Shown: positions 35,740 through 45,944, counted from the first letter of the stretch. The stretch: DNA of 64,000 nucleotides from Streptomyces mirabilis (GCF_039503195.1 NZ_JBCJKP010000001.1:6572001-6636000), one strand, 5' to 3'. Translations and numbers: made by a program. Notes: generated by a model from the letters alone, not told the origin.

Positions 35740-36877
35740 GCTCAGCAAGAACGACGAGCAGGAGGCCACCCCGAACGTCTCCGACGTGGAGGTCGTCGAC
35801 GCCCACTCCGAAACGGAGGCGGTCGCCGCGATCGAGGCGCCGGTGGACCGTGGCGAGCCGATCCTTCAGGTGCGCAACCTGGTGAAGCACTTCCCGCTCA
35901 CCCAGGGCATCCTGTTCAAGCGGCACATCGGCGCGGTGAAGGCCGTCGACGGCATCTCCTTCGATCTGCACCAGGGCGAGACGCTGGGCATCGTGGGCGA
36001 GTCCGGCTGCGGCAAGTCCACCGTGGCCAAGCTCCTGATGAACCTGGAGCGGGCCACCGCGGGCGAGATCTTCTACAAGGGCCAGGACATCACCAAGCTG
36101 TCCGGGCGCGCTCTGAAGGCCGTGCGCCGCAACATCCAGATGGTCTTCCAGGACCCGTACACCTCGCTCAACCCCCGTATGACGGTGGGCGACATCATCG
36201 GTGAGCCCTTCGACATCCACCCCGAGGTGGCTCCGAAGGGCGACCGGCGGCGCAAGGTCCAGGAACTGCTGGACGTGGTCGGCCTCAACCCCGAGTACAT
36301 CAACCGTTACCCGCACCAGTTCTCGGGCGGTCAGCGTCAGCGCATCGGCATCGCCCGCGGTCTCGCGCTCAACCCCGAGATCATCATCTGCGACGAGCCG
36401 GTGTCGGCGCTCGACGTGTCGGTGCAGGCGCAGGTCATCAACCTGATGGAGCGGCTCCAGGACGAGTTCAACCTGTCCTACCTCTTCATCGCGCACGACC
36501 TGTCGATCGTCCGGCACATCTCGGACCGGGTCGGCGTGATGTACCTCGGCAAGATGGCGGAGATCGGCAGCGACGAGCAGATCTACGACCACCCGACGCA
36601 CCCCTACACCCAGGCGCTGCTGTCGGCCGTGCCGATGCCGGACCCGGAGGCCCGTGAGCACCGCGAGCGGATCATCCTGACCGGTGACGTGCCGTCCCCG
36701 GCCAACCCGCCGTCGGGCTGCAGCTTCCGCACCCGGTGCTGGAAGGCGCAGGACAAGTGCGCCGCGGAGACCCCGATCCTCGCGGTGCCCCAGGTGTTCA
36801 TGGGCGTGGACTCGCCGGCGGCCCATGAGTCGGCGTGCCACTTCGCCGAGGAGAAGGACGTCGTGCACGCGGCCTGA
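35732..36877 (+). CDS. Peptide ABC transporter ATP-binding protein, OppF/DppF type (cassette 1)
   Basis: 381 residues. An acidic N-terminal extension of about 45 residues precedes the domain. Walker A GESGCGKS is at 89-96, the signature FSGGQRQR and Walker [13 protein letters not shown] follow. The C-terminal oligo_HPY region has [17 protein letters not shown] with conserved cysteines. It forms the ATPase heterodimer with the preceding protein. It is the last gene of cassette 1, followed by a strong terminator. Confidence 0.93.
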   Translation: MAELSKNDEQEATPNVSDVEVVDAHSETEAVAAIEAPVDRGEPILQVRNLVKHFPLTQGILFKRHIGAVKAVDGISFDLHQGETLGIVGESGCGKSTVAKLLMNLERATAGEIFYKGQDITKLSGRALKAVRRNIQMVFQDPYTSLNPRMTVGDIIGEPFDIHPEVAPKGDRRRKVQELLDVVGLNPEYINRYPHQFSGGQRQRIGIARGLALNPEIIICDEPVSALDVSVQAQVINLMERLQDEFNLSYLFIAHDLSIVRHISDRVGVMYLGKMAEIGSDEQIYDHPTHPYTQALLSAVPMPDPEAREHRERIILTGDVPSPANPPSGCSFRTRCWKAQDKCAAETPILAVPQVFMGVDSPAAHESACHFAEEKDVVHAA

Positions 36878-36902
36878 GCGCCGTGCGTCCCGTGATCGAC
36901 AG

Positions 36903-36942
36903 GCCGGTTCCCGGCACCGCCACCGCGGTGCCGGGAACCGGC
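36903..36942 (+). terminator. Strong terminator of Opp cassette 1
   Basis: A perfect 18-bp stem (36903-36920 with 36925-36942) with a CACC loop, followed by GTTTT. Confidence 0.9.
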
Positions 36943-37012
36943 GTTTTCGGGTGGGGCGGGAACGGGTGGGAGAAGATCGGGCGGGGGCCGGGCGGGGGTC
37001 AGGTGGGGGAAG

Positions 37013-37396
37013 ATGCTGCATCACGTCGAACTGTGGGTGCCGGACCTGGAGCGCGCGGTCCGCTCCTGGGGATGGCTGCTGGAGAGCCTGGGCTGTGAGC
37101 CGTACCAGGAGTGGCCGCACGGCCGCAGTTGGCGCCGGGACGAGACCTATCTCGTCGTCGAGCAGTCGCCCGCGCTGACGACGGACTCCCACGACCGTCT
37201 GCGCCCCGGCCTGAACCACCTCGCCTTCCACGTGCCGGACCGCACCGAACTCGACCGGCTCGTGGCCGAGGCGCCCCGCCACGGCTGGTCACCCCTCTTT
37301 CCGGACCGCTATCCGCACGCGGGCGGTCCGGAGCACTGCGCCGCGTACCTGGAGGACGTGGACGGCTTCGAGGTGGAGTTGGTCGCGCGCGCCTGA
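37013..37396 (+). CDS. VOC family (glyoxalase-like) protein
   Basis: 127 residues starting MLHHVELWVPDLERAVRSWG after AGGTGGGGGA. It has two beta-alpha-beta-beta-beta modules. The expected metal ligands are present: H4 in the first strand, H70 in LNHLAFHV and E121 in the final strand FEVELV. VOC enzymes include glyoxalase I, dioxygenases and antibiotic-binding proteins. The substrate is unknown. It sits between the two Opp cassettes in its own short transcription unit. Confidence 0.8.
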   Translation: MLHHVELWVPDLERAVRSWGWLLESLGCEPYQEWPHGRSWRRDETYLVVEQSPALTTDSHDRLRPGLNHLAFHVPDRTELDRLVAEAPRHGWSPLFPDRYPHAGGPEHCAAYLEDVDGFEVELVARA

Positions 37397-37522
37397 CACA
37401 TGCGGGTGTGTGACTCCACGTACGGGTGGCCTGAATGTGCGGTATGTGCGTTGCCGGTTGATATTGGCCGGTAATGGAACAGCGCCGCGGCGCTGGCGGC
37501 AGCGCACTCTGGGAGGCACTCC

Positions 37523-39160
37523 ATGCGTGGAGCGACGCACGCCACATGGGCCGTGGGCGCGGCGGCGGTGGCCCTCGTGGCGACGGCCTGCGGAGGCGGC
37601 GGAGGCGGCGGAGGCGGCGGCAGCGGCGGCGCGTCCGGAGTGCTCAGTTCCTCCTGGGGGGACCCGCAGAACCCGCTGGAGCCGTCCAACACCAACGAGG
37701 TGCAGGGCGGCAAGGTCCTCGACATGATCTTCCGGGGTCTGAAGCGGTACGACGCCAGGACCGGCGCCGCCCAGAACATGCTGGCGCAGAAGATCGACAC
37801 CTCGGACTCGCAGAACTTCACGATCACCGTCAAGGACGGCTGGACGTTCAGCAACGGAGAGCCCGTCACCGCGCAGTCCTTCGTGGACGCCTGGAACTAC
37901 GGGGCCAGTCTCAAGAACAACCAGAAGAACGCGTACTTCTTCGGGTACATCGAGGGCTACGACAAGGTCCACCCCGAGACGGGAACGCAGAGCGCGGACA
38001 CGCTGTCGGGGCTGAAGGTCACCGGCGCCCACACCTTCACCGTCAAGCTCAACCAGAAGTTCTCGACCTTCCCCGACACCCTCGGCTACGTGGCGTTCGC
38101 GCCGCTGCCCAAGGCGTTCTTCAGCGACCACGCGGCCTGGCTGAAGAAGCCGGTCGGCAACGGGCCCTACACCGTCGACTCGTACACCAAGGGCTCGATG
38201 ATGTCCCTGCGGAAGTGGGACGCGTACCCGGGGACGGACAAGGCGCAGAACGGCGGGGTGGACCTGAAGGTCTACACCGACAACAACACCGCCTACACCG
38301 ACCTGATGGCGGGCAACCTCGACCTCGTCGACGACGTGCCCGCCGCCCAGCTCAAGAACGTGAAGAAGGATCTCGGCGGCCGCTACATCAACACCCCGGC
38401 CGGCATCATCCAGACCATCGCCTTCCCCTTCTACGACCAGGCCTGGGACAAGAGCGGCATGGAGAACGTCCGCAAGGGTCTGTCCATGGCGATCAACCGG
38501 GACCAGATCACCAGCACGATCTTCCAGAAGACCCGCACCCCGGCCTCCGACTGGACCTCACCGGTGCTCGGCGCGGCCGGCGGCTTCCAGGACGGCCTGT
38601 GCGGCGCCTCCTGCCGGTACGACCCCGCGCAGGCGAAGAAGCTGATCCAGGACGGCGGCGGACTGCCCGGCGGCCAGATCAAGATCTCGTACAACGCGGA
38701 CAGCGGCTCCCACAAGGAGTGGATCGACGCCGTCTGCAACTCCATCAACAACGCGCTGGGCAACGACAAGGCCTGCGTCGGCAACCCGATCGGCACCTTC
38801 GCCGACTTCCGCAACCAGATCGGGCAGCACAAGATGCCGGGTCCGTTCCGGGCCGGCTGGCAGATGGACTACCCGCTGATCCAGAACTTCCTCCAGCCGC
38901 TGTACTACACGAACGCCTCCTCCAACGACGGCAAGTGGTCGAACAAGGAGTTCGACAAGCTCGTCGACCGGGCGAACGCCGCTACCGACAAGGCCAAGGC
39001 CATCCAGCTCTTCCAGCAGGCCGAAGGGGTCGTACGGGACAACATGGCCGCCATCCCGCTCTGGTACCAGAACGGCAGCGCCGGCTACTCGGACAGGATC
39101 TCCAACGTGGCGCTCAACCAGTTCAGCGTGCCCGTCTACAACGAGATCAAGGTCAGCTGA
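37523..39160 (+). CDS. Oligopeptide ABC transporter substrate-binding lipoprotein (cassette 2)
   Basis: 545 residues. The lipobox cysteine is C23 (VALVATAC), followed by a long Gly/Ser linker. The domain starts SSSWGDPQNPLEPSNTNEVQ and ends VALNQFSVPVYNEIKVS, SBP_bac_5 family. It is clearly homologous to the cassette 1 protein (same MRGA start, YNADSG.HKEWIDAVCNSI block). The start has GGGAGGC upstream. It supplies peptides to the permeases that follow after 73 nt. Unlike cassette 1, no strong hairpin occupies that gap. The two lipoproteins differ enough to expect different peptide ranges. Confidence 0.92.
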   Translation: MRGATHATWAVGAAAVALVATACGGGGGGGGGGSGGASGVLSSSWGDPQNPLEPSNTNEVQGGKVLDMIFRGLKRYDARTGAAQNMLAQKIDTSDSQNFTITVKDGWTFSNGEPVTAQSFVDAWNYGASLKNNQKNAYFFGYIEGYDKVHPETGTQSADTLSGLKVTGAHTFTVKLNQKFSTFPDTLGYVAFAPLPKAFFSDHAAWLKKPVGNGPYTVDSYTKGSMMSLRKWDAYPGTDKAQNGGVDLKVYTDNNTAYTDLMAGNLDLVDDVPAAQLKNVKKDLGGRYINTPAGIIQTIAFPFYDQAWDKSGMENVRKGLSMAINRDQITSTIFQKTRTPASDWTSPVLGAAGGFQDGLCGASCRYDPAQAKKLIQDGGGLPGGQIKISYNADSGSHKEWIDAVCNSINNALGNDKACVGNPIGTFADFRNQIGQHKMPGPFRAGWQMDYPLIQNFLQPLYYTNASSNDGKWSNKEFDKLVDRANAATDKAKAIQLFQQAEGVVRDNMAAIPLWYQNGSAGYSDRISNVALNQFSVPVYNEIKVS

Positions 39161-39233
39161 GCCGTCCACGGGGTGCACGCCGGGTTGCTGAAGCGAACCC
39201 GGACGTGGGCCCCGTACTACCTCCGGAGCCCTC

Positions 39234-40157
39234 ATGGGACGGTATGTGATCCGGCGTCTGCTCCAGATGATCCCGGTCTTCATCGGCGCCACGCTGTTGA
39301 TCTTCCTGATGGTGAACGTGATGGGCGACCCCATCGCGGGCCTGTGCGGCGAGCGGCAGTGCGACCCCGCCACCGCCGCCCAGCTGCGCAAGGAGTTCGG
39401 CCTCGACAAGCCGCTGTGGCAGCAATACCTCACGTACATGGGCAATGTCTTCACCGGCGACTTCGGCACCGCCTTCACCGGGCAGCCGGTGACCGAGCTG
39501 ATGGCCGACTCCTTCCCCGTCACCATCCGGCTGACGATCGTCGCGATCCTCTTCGAGATCGTCATCGGCATCCTGCTGGGCGTCGTCACCGGACTGCGCC
39601 GCGGCCGGCCCGTCGACACCGGTGTCCTGCTGCTCACCCTCGTCGTCATCTCGATCCCGACCTTCGTCACCGGATTGCTTTTGCAACTGCTCTTCGGTGT
39701 CGAGTGGGGCTGGATCCGACCCTCGGTCTCCACGGACGCGACCTTCGGCGAACTGATCGTGCCGGGACTGGTCCTCGCCTCCGTCTCCCTCGCCTACGTC
39801 ACCCGGCTCACCCGGACCTCCATCGCCGAGAACAAGCGGTCCGACTACGTCCGTACGGCCGTCGCCAAGGGTCTGCCCCGGCACCGGGTGATCACCAAGC
39901 ACCTGCTGCGCAACTCGCTGATCCCCGTGGTCACCTTCATCGGCACGGACATCGGCGCGCTCATGGGCGGCGCGATCGTCACCGAGCGGATCTTCAACAT
40001 CCACGGCGTCGGCTACCAGCTCTACCAGGGGATCGTGCGGCAGAACACCCAGACCGTGGTCGGCTTCGTGACCGTCCTCGTGCTCGTGTTCCTGGTCGCC
40101 AACCTGCTCGTCGACCTCCTCTACGCCGTACTCGACCCGAGGATCCGCTATGCCTGA
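39234..40157 (+). CDS. Peptide ABC transporter permease, OppB/DppB type (cassette 2)
   Basis: 307 residues, six membrane segments, beginning MGRYVIRRLLQMIPVFIGAT and closely similar to its cassette 1 counterpart. The EAA loop is YVRTAVAKGLPRHRVITKHL. It ends LLYAVLDPRIRYA, and the stop overlaps the next start through the same ATGCCTGA octamer as in cassette 1. Confidence 0.93.
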   Translation: MGRYVIRRLLQMIPVFIGATLLIFLMVNVMGDPIAGLCGERQCDPATAAQLRKEFGLDKPLWQQYLTYMGNVFTGDFGTAFTGQPVTELMADSFPVTIRLTIVAILFEIVIGILLGVVTGLRRGRPVDTGVLLLTLVVISIPTFVTGLLLQLLFGVEWGWIRPSVSTDATFGELIVPGLVLASVSLAYVTRLTRTSIAENKRSDYVRTAVAKGLPRHRVITKHLLRNSLIPVVTFIGTDIGALMGGAIVTERIFNIHGVGYQLYQGIVRQNTQTVVGFVTVLVLVFLVANLLVDLLYAVLDPRIRYA

Positions 40158-41136
40158 GCAGCCGCCGCCGTACCAGCGGGAGGGCGCCATCGCCGCGACC
40201 GGCGCGGGCGGCGCCATGGACCTCGCCACGAGCGAGGGCGCCACCCTGGAGCGGACACCGGGCGGCCCCGAGGGCACGGGCCCCCAGGAGAAGCCCAGGA
40301 GCCTGTGGTCCGACGCCTGGCGCGATCTGCGGCGCAACCCCGTCTTCATCGTCTCCGGGCTCCTCATCCTCTTCCTGGTCGTCATCTCCCTGTGGCCCTC
40401 GCTGATCGCCACCCAGAACCCCCTCAAGTGCGACCTCGCCAAGGCCCAGGAGGGCTCGCAGCCGGGACATCCCTTCGGGTTCGACGGGCAGGGCTGCGAC
40501 GTCTACACACGGGTGGTGTACGGGACCCGCGTGTCGATCAGCGTCGGCGTCTGCGCCACCCTCGGCGTCGCGATCCTCGGCTCGGTGCTCGGCGGGCTCG
40601 CCGGGTTCTTCGGCGGAGTGGGCGACTCGGTCCTCTCCCGGATCACCGACATCTTCTTCGCGATCCCCGTCGTGCTCGGCGGCCTGGTCCTCCTCTCCGT
40701 GGTGACCAGCAACACCATCTGGCCGGTCATCGGGTTCATGGTGCTGCTCGGCTGGCCCCAGATCTCGCGCATCGCCCGCGGCTCCGTCATCACCATCAAG
40801 CAGAACGACTACGTCCAGGCCGCCCGTGCCCTCGGCGCCTCGAACTCCCGCCTGATGCTCCGGCACATCACCCCCAACGCCGTCGCGCCGGTCATCGTCG
40901 TCGCCACCATCGCGCTCGGCACCTACATCGCGCTGGAGGCGACGCTCTCCTACCTCGGCGTGGGCCTGAAGCCCCCCACGGTCAGCTGGGGCATCGACAT
41001 CTCCTCGGCCTCCGCCTACATCCGCACGGCCCCGCACATGCTGCTGTGGCCCGCCGGCGCCCTCGCGATCACCGTGCTCGCGTTCATCATGCTCGGCGAC
41101 GCGGTGCGCGACGCCCTCGACCCGAAGCTGAGGTGA
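40150..41136 (+). CDS. Peptide ABC transporter permease, OppC/DppC type (cassette 2)
   Basis: 328 residues. A 50-residue Gly/Ala-rich cytoplasmic N-terminus leads to RSLWSDAWRDLRRNPVFIVS (OppC_N). The EAA loop is YVQAARALGASNSRLMLRHI and the protein ends [10 protein letters not shown]. The periplasmic loop has two cysteines (KCDLAKAQE, GQGCDVYTR). The TGA overlaps the GTG of the next gene by three bases. Confidence 0.92.
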   Translation: MPEQPPPYQREGAIAATGAGGAMDLATSEGATLERTPGGPEGTGPQEKPRSLWSDAWRDLRRNPVFIVSGLLILFLVVISLWPSLIATQNPLKCDLAKAQEGSQPGHPFGFDGQGCDVYTRVVYGTRVSISVGVCATLGVAILGSVLGGLAGFFGGVGDSVLSRITDIFFAIPVVLGGLVLLSVVTSNTIWPVIGFMVLLGWPQISRIARGSVITIKQNDYVQAARALGASNSRLMLRHITPNAVAPVIVVATIALGTYIALEATLSYLGVGLKPPTVSWGIDISSASAYIRTAPHMLLWPAGALAITVLAFIMLGDAVRDALDPKLR

Positions 41137-42155
41137 CGGCCGTGCTGCTCGAAGTACGCGATCTGCACGTGGAGTTCCGCACCCGGGACGGGGTCGCCAA
41201 GGCCGTGAACGGGGTCGACTACGGCGTGGACGAGGGCGAGACGCTCGCGGTCCTCGGCGAGTCCGGTTCCGGCAAGTCCGTCACCGCGCAGGCCGTGATG
41301 GGCATCCTCGACATGCCGCCCGGGCGGATCACCGGCGGCGAGATCCTCTTCCAGGGCCGGGACCTGCTGAAGCTCAAGGAGGACGAGCGGCGCAAGGTCC
41401 GCGGCGCCGAGATGGCGATGATCTTCCAGGACGCGCTGTCCTCCCTCAATCCCGTGCTCAGCGTCGGCGACCAGCTGGGCGAGATGTTCACCGTGCACCG
41501 CGGGATGTCCCGCAAGGACGCCCGCGCCAGGGCGATCGAGCTGATGGACCGGGTGCGCATCCCGGCCGCCGCCGACCGGGTGCGCGACTATCCGCACCAG
41601 TTCTCCGGGGGTATGCGCCAGCGCATCATGATCGCCATGGCGCTGGCCCTGGAGCCCGCCCTGATCATCGCCGACGAGCCGACCACCGCCCTCGACGTCA
41701 CCGTCCAGGCCCAGGTCATGGACCTGCTCGCCGAGTTGCAGCGCGAGCTCGACATGGGGCTCATCCTCATCACCCACGACCTCGGCGTCGTCGCGGACGT
41801 CGCCGACCGGATCGCCGTCATGTACGCGGGCCGGATCGTCGAGTCCGCGCCGGTCCACGACATCTACAAGGCCCCCGCCCACCCGTACACCAAGGGCCTC
41901 CTGGAGTCGATCCCGCGCCTCGACCAGAAGGGCCAGGAGCTCTACGCGATCAAGGGCCTGCCGCCCAACCTGATGCACATCCCGCCCGGTTGCGCCTTCA
42001 ACCCGCGCTGTCCGATGGCCCAGGACATCTGCCGCGCCGAGGTGCCGCCGCTGTTCGAGGTGGACCGCGAAGGGGTGGACCGCGCAGAGGTGGACCAGGA
42101 AGCCGGGGCCCGCACCAGCGCCTGCTTCTTCTGGCGGGAGTGCCTCGATGACTGA
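41133..42155 (+). CDS. Peptide ABC transporter ATP-binding protein, OppD/DppD type (cassette 2)
   Basis: 340 residues from the GTG at 41133, which overlaps the permease stop. A GTG at 41142 is an alternative. Walker A GESGSGKS is at 42-49, with FSGGMRQR and LIIADEPT. The C-terminal cysteine block is [14 protein letters not shown]. Near the C-terminus is a short internal repeat ([17 protein letters not shown]). Paired with the next gene, with which it shares 8 bases. Confidence 0.92.
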   Translation: MTAVLLEVRDLHVEFRTRDGVAKAVNGVDYGVDEGETLAVLGESGSGKSVTAQAVMGILDMPPGRITGGEILFQGRDLLKLKEDERRKVRGAEMAMIFQDALSSLNPVLSVGDQLGEMFTVHRGMSRKDARARAIELMDRVRIPAAADRVRDYPHQFSGGMRQRIMIAMALALEPALIIADEPTTALDVTVQAQVMDLLAELQRELDMGLILITHDLGVVADVADRIAVMYAGRIVESAPVHDIYKAPAHPYTKGLLESIPRLDQKGQELYAIKGLPPNLMHIPPGCAFNPRCPMAQDICRAEVPPLFEVDREGVDRAEVDQEAGARTSACFFWRECLDD

Positions 42156-43197
42156 GGCGATTCTGGAGGTCAGCGGCCTGGTCAAGCACTACCCGCTGAC
42201 GCGGGGGATCCTCTTCAAGAAGCAGATCGGCGCGGTCAGGGCCGTCGACGGGGTCGACTTCGAACTCGCCGCGGGCGAGACCCTCGGCATCGTCGGCGAG
42301 TCCGGCTGCGGCAAGTCGACGGTCGCCAGGATGCTGGTCAACCTGGAGAAACCGACGGACGGGACGATCAAGTACAAGGGCGAGGACATCACCCGACTGT
42401 CCGGCAGGGCGCTCAAGGCCGTACGCCGCAACATCCAGATGGTCTTCCAGGACCCGTACACCTCGCTCAACCCGCGCATGACGGTCGGCGACATCATCGG
42501 GGAGCCCTACGAGATCCACCCCGAGGTCGCGCCCAAGGGTGACCGCAGGAAGCGCGTCCAGGACCTGCTGGACGTGGTCGGCCTCAACCCCGAGTACATC
42601 AACCGCTACCCGCACCAGTTCTCCGGCGGCCAGCGCCAACGCATCGGCATCGCGCGGGGGTTGGCGCTGCGCCCCGAGATCATCGTCGCCGACGAGCCCG
42701 TCTCGGCGCTCGACGTCTCGGTGCAGGCGCAGGTGATCAACCTGATGGAGCGGCTGCAGGACGAGTTCGACCTGAGCTACGTCTTCATCGCGCACGACCT
42801 CTCCATCGTGCGGCACATCTCCGACCGGGTCGGCGTGATGTACCTCGGACGGATCGTGGAGACCGGCAGGGACGCCGAGATCTACGACCACCCGACGCAC
42901 CCGTACACGCAGGCCCTGCTCTCCGCCGTGCCCGTCCCCGACCCGGAGGCCCGCGAGCGCCGGGAGCGGATCATCCTCGCCGGAGACGTGCCCTCCCCGG
43001 CGAACATCCCCTCCGGCTGCCGCTTCCGCACCCGCTGCTGGAAGGCCCAGGAGCGCTGCGCGCTGGAGGTGCCGGCGCTCGCGGTGCCCGCGGAGTTCCG
43101 CTTCGTGGAGGGCCCGGCCGCGCACGACTCGGCCTGTCATTTCGCCGAGGAGAAGCGGGTCGTACCGCCGGAGGAACCGCCCGAGCGGGCGACATAA
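42148..43197 (+). CDS. Peptide ABC transporter ATP-binding protein, OppF/DppF type (cassette 2)
   Basis: 349 residues. It lacks the acidic N-terminal extension of its cassette 1 relative. Walker A GESGCGKS is at 50-57, with FSGGQRQR and [12 protein letters not shown]. The C-terminal block [17 protein letters not shown] is conserved. It is the last gene of cassette 2; a terminator hairpin lies 110 nt downstream. Confidence 0.93.
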   Translation: MTEAILEVSGLVKHYPLTRGILFKKQIGAVRAVDGVDFELAAGETLGIVGESGCGKSTVARMLVNLEKPTDGTIKYKGEDITRLSGRALKAVRRNIQMVFQDPYTSLNPRMTVGDIIGEPYEIHPEVAPKGDRRKRVQDLLDVVGLNPEYINRYPHQFSGGQRQRIGIARGLALRPEIIVADEPVSALDVSVQAQVINLMERLQDEFDLSYVFIAHDLSIVRHISDRVGVMYLGRIVETGRDAEIYDHPTHPYTQALLSAVPVPDPEARERRERIILAGDVPSPANIPSGCRFRTRCWKAQERCALEVPALAVPAEFRFVEGPAAHDSACHFAEEKRVVPPEEPPERAT

Positions 43198-43307
43198 CCG
43201 CGCAAATGATGGCGAACTTCGTTAACACGCAGGCAACTTGACCGAAGCGGCACCGATATACGGACGCGTCAAGGTAATCAGCGTACGGCCGTGCGGGTGC
43301 CGTAGAT

Positions 43308-43337
43308 GGGCCGGGGCGCGCCATGTCGCCCCGGCCC
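43308..43337 (+). terminator. Terminator of Opp cassette 2
   Basis: GGGCCGGGGCG (43308-43318) pairs perfectly with 43327-43337, with an 8-nt loop. It is also correctly placed for the convergent S9 peptidase transcript. Confidence 0.8.
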
Positions 43338-43441
43338 GTCGCATGTTGCGCCTAAACCGGCGCCGCTCTCGCGGACCTGGCTGGCGCTTCGTCGGGGTTC
43401 CTCAATTGATGGTTGCGGTGCCGGGTGGGATTTTCCGTGGC

Positions 43442-45571
43442 TCAGGCAAGCTTCAGGGCGCGCTTCAGGAAGTCCACCTGGAGCAGGAGCAGGTTCTCCG
43501 CGACCTGTTCCTGCGGGGTCATGTGGGTGACGCCCGACAGGGGCAGCACCTCGTGCGGGCGGCCCGCGGCCAGGAGCGCCGAGGAGAGCCGCAGGGCGTG
43601 CGCGACCACCACGTTGTCGTCCGCGAGGCCGTGCACGATCATCAGCGGCCGGTGCGGCTCGGCGGGCGCGGACAGCCCGTCGTCCGTGATCAGCGAGCTC
43701 TTCGCGTACGCCTCCGCGGCCGTCGCCGGATCACCGAGGTAGCGCTCCGTGTAGTGGGTGTCGTACAGCCGCCAGTCGGTGACCGGGGCGCCCGCGATGC
43801 CCGCGTGGAAGACGTCGGGGCGGCGCAGCACGGCGAGCCCCGCGAGCCAGCCGCCGAACGACCAGCCCCGGATCGCCACCCGGGACAGATCCAGCGGGAA
43901 CCTCTCCGCGAGGCCGTGCAGCGCGTCGATCTGGTCGTCGAGGGCGAGCGTGAAGTCGTCGCGGACCGCCTTCTCCCAGGCGGGGGAGCGGCCGGGGGTG
44001 CCGCGGCCGTCGGCGACGACCACCGCGAAGCCCTGGTCGGCGAACCACTGCGAGGTGAGGTGCGCGTTGTGCGCGGCCAGCACCCGGGGGCCGTGCGGAC
44101 CGCCGTAGGGGTCCATGAGGACGGGGAGGGGAGTGACACCGTCGTAGTCAGTAGGCATAAGCAGGGCGCATGAGATTTTCCGTGCGCCCCCCTCGGTGAA
44201 CGTCACGCGCGGGGACAGACCGGGACTTTCGGCATACGACGTGACAGTCGCCGCCCGCTTTCCGTCCCGCAGCACCTGCACCTGGGCTCCCGGCCGGTCC
44301 GGCACCGAGGAGACCAGTACGGTCACGCCCCCGCCGCGCACCGCCGCGTGCACGCCGGGTTCCTGGGAGAGGCGCTCGACACCGAGCTCGTTGACGCGGT
44401 AGACATGCACCTCGCCCGTCTCCGGGGCGGTCGCCGCCTCACCGGCCGACGCCGCGATCAGGACGTCGTCGTCCGAGACGTCCAGCACCGCGCGCACATG
44501 CAACTGCGGTCCCGTGAACGGGCGTTCACCGAAGGCCAGGACCCGCGCCCCGCCCTCGTCGGCGATCCGTACGAGCTGTCCCGCGGGGCTCCAGCACGGC
44601 ACGCCGGGGAAAAGATCCAGCCATTGTCGATCTTCGTCGGCGTGCACCATCCGGGTCGCCCCGGTGTCCGGGTCGACGGCCAGGAACAGCTGACTGCGCT
44701 GGTCCCGCGCCTGCACCAGAATCAGCGGCGCGCCTGCCGCTGACCAGTGCACATGCGCCAGGTACGGGTAGTGCGCCCGGTCCCACACCACTTCCGTGCG
44801 CACCCCGTCGAGGCCCACCACGAAGAGCCTTACGTCCGCATTGTCCGTTCCGGCGGCCGGGTAGCCGACCTGTTGCGGAGCGCGTTCCGGTTGTGCGGGA
44901 TCGGAAATCCACCAGCGCCGCACGGGCGCGTCGTCGACCCGCGCGACCAGCAGCCGGTCCCCTTCCGGAGACCACCAGAAACCGCGCGAACGCCCCATCT
45001 CCTCGGCGGCGATGAACTCGGCCAATCCATAGGAAACCGTCCCCGAATCCGCATCGGACTCCGGCTCCACGAGCGCCCGGTCGCCGTCCCCCTCGGCGCC
45101 GACGACCCGCAGCGCGCCCCCGCGGACGTACGCCACGAGCCGTCCGTCGGGCGAGGGACGCGGGTCGATCACCGGTCCGGGGACCCGGAGTTCACGTGCC
45201 GTACCGGCTCGCAACTCCGCCGTGAAAAGCCGCCCTGACAAGGCGAAAGAGGCCAGCTCGACCGCCGTGTCCGTGGCGTAGCCGACGATCCCCGCGCCGC
45301 CCTCGCGACTGCGCTCGCGGCGCGCACGCTCCGCCGCCGACAGGCGCTCCGTGGCGCCGCCGAGCAGCGTCCGCGGGTCGGCCGCGACGCGCTCCTGCCC
45401 CTCGGCGACATCGAGGACCCACAGCTGATTCGCCCGGTCCGTGCCGGAGGAGGACCTCAGGAACACCACCCGGGAACCGTCCGGGGAGACGGTGAACGCG
45501 CGGGGCGCGCCGAGGGTGAAGCGCTGCGTCCGGGCGTACCGGCGGGGGAAGGAGAGAGGCTCGGTCGTCAT
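43442..45571 (-). CDS. S9 family prolyl oligopeptidase/dipeptidyl peptidase IV-like protein
   Basis: 709 residues starting MTTEPLSFPRRYARTQRFTL. An upstream in-frame extension is not family-like. The N-terminal beta-propeller (DPP4_N type) includes GLAEFIAAEEMGRSRGFWWS and VARVDDAPVRRWWI. The C-terminal alpha/beta-hydrolase has the nucleophile S571 in GWSFGG, the acid in HGLADDN and the histidine H683 in SGVTHM. No signal peptide is present, so it should act in the cytoplasm, possibly trimming peptides imported by the adjacent Opp systems. TATGGT lies 6 nt before the ATG, suggesting a leaderless transcript. Confidence 0.9.
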   Translation of the reverse strand: MTTEPLSFPRRYARTQRFTLGAPRAFTVSPDGSRVVFLRSSSGTDRANQLWVLDVAEGQERVAADPRTLLGGATERLSAAERARRERSREGGAGIVGYATDTAVELASFALSGRLFTAELRAGTARELRVPGPVIDPRPSPDGRLVAYVRGGALRVVGAEGDGDRALVEPESDADSGTVSYGLAEFIAAEEMGRSRGFWWSPEGDRLLVARVDDAPVRRWWISDPAQPERAPQQVGYPAAGTDNADVRLFVVGLDGVRTEVVWDRAHYPYLAHVHWSAAGAPLILVQARDQRSQLFLAVDPDTGATRMVHADEDRQWLDLFPGVPCWSPAGQLVRIADEGGARVLAFGERPFTGPQLHVRAVLDVSDDDVLIAASAGEAATAPETGEVHVYRVNELGVERLSQEPGVHAAVRGGGVTVLVSSVPDRPGAQVQVLRDGKRAATVTSYAESPGLSPRVTFTEGGARKISCALLMPTDYDGVTPLPVLMDPYGGPHGPRVLAAHNAHLTSQWFADQGFAVVVADGRGTPGRSPAWEKAVRDDFTLALDDQIDALHGLAERFPLDLSRVAIRGWSFGGWLAGLAVLRRPDVFHAGIAGAPVTDWRLYDTHYTERYLGDPATAAEAYAKSSLITDDGLSAPAEPHRPLMIVHGLADDNVVVAHALRLSSALLAAGRPHEVLPLSGVTHMTPQEQVAENLLLLQVDFLKRALKLA

Positions 45572-45749
45572 GCCTTGACCATATTGGCCATGCGCCCCCT
45601 TGTGCGGCCGTGCGCCGATCGATGCGCGCGTATGGATAGTTATGATCACTGGCGGTGTGTGGGTATGAACCCGCTGGCCGCTGTATGGATTTACCGACCC
45701 CCATGTCCGACCCCCCCCATGTCCCTGGGATCTTTGGAGGTGAGCCGCC

Positions 45750-45944
45750 GTGGCACTCTCGATTTCGGCGGTGGTGCTGCTGGCGATCATCGTCGTCATC
45801 CTGGTCAGGAAGTCCGGGTTGAAGGCCGGCCATGCGGTCGTGTGTGTCCTGTTCGGCTTCTATCTCGCCTCTTCGACGATGGCCCCCACGATCAGCGACC
45901 TGACGACGAACGTCGCGGACATGATCGGCAGCTTCAAGTTCTGA
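45750..45944 (+). CDS. Small membrane protein
   Basis: 64 residues from a GTG with GGAGG 9 nt upstream. Two hydrophobic segments (SISAVVLLAIIVVILV and HAVVCVLFGFYLASS) are separated by KSGLKAG, and the C-terminus is soluble (SDLTTNVADMIGSFKF). It resembles a small conserved streptomycete membrane protein without known role. It is divergent from the S9 peptidase and its stop codon lies in the first unit of a 20-bp tandem repeat. Confidence 0.65.
   Translation: MALSISAVVLLAIIVVILVRKSGLKAGHAVVCVLFGFYLASSTMAPTISDLTTNVADMIGSFKF

Noticed and set aside
31016..43197. The Opp cassettes as a nickel or dipeptide-specific (Nik/Dpp) system
   Set aside because: No metal-binding features are visible in the lipoproteins, and locus context favours oligopeptide import. 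Specificity cannot be decided, so I used the neutral Opp/Dpp label.
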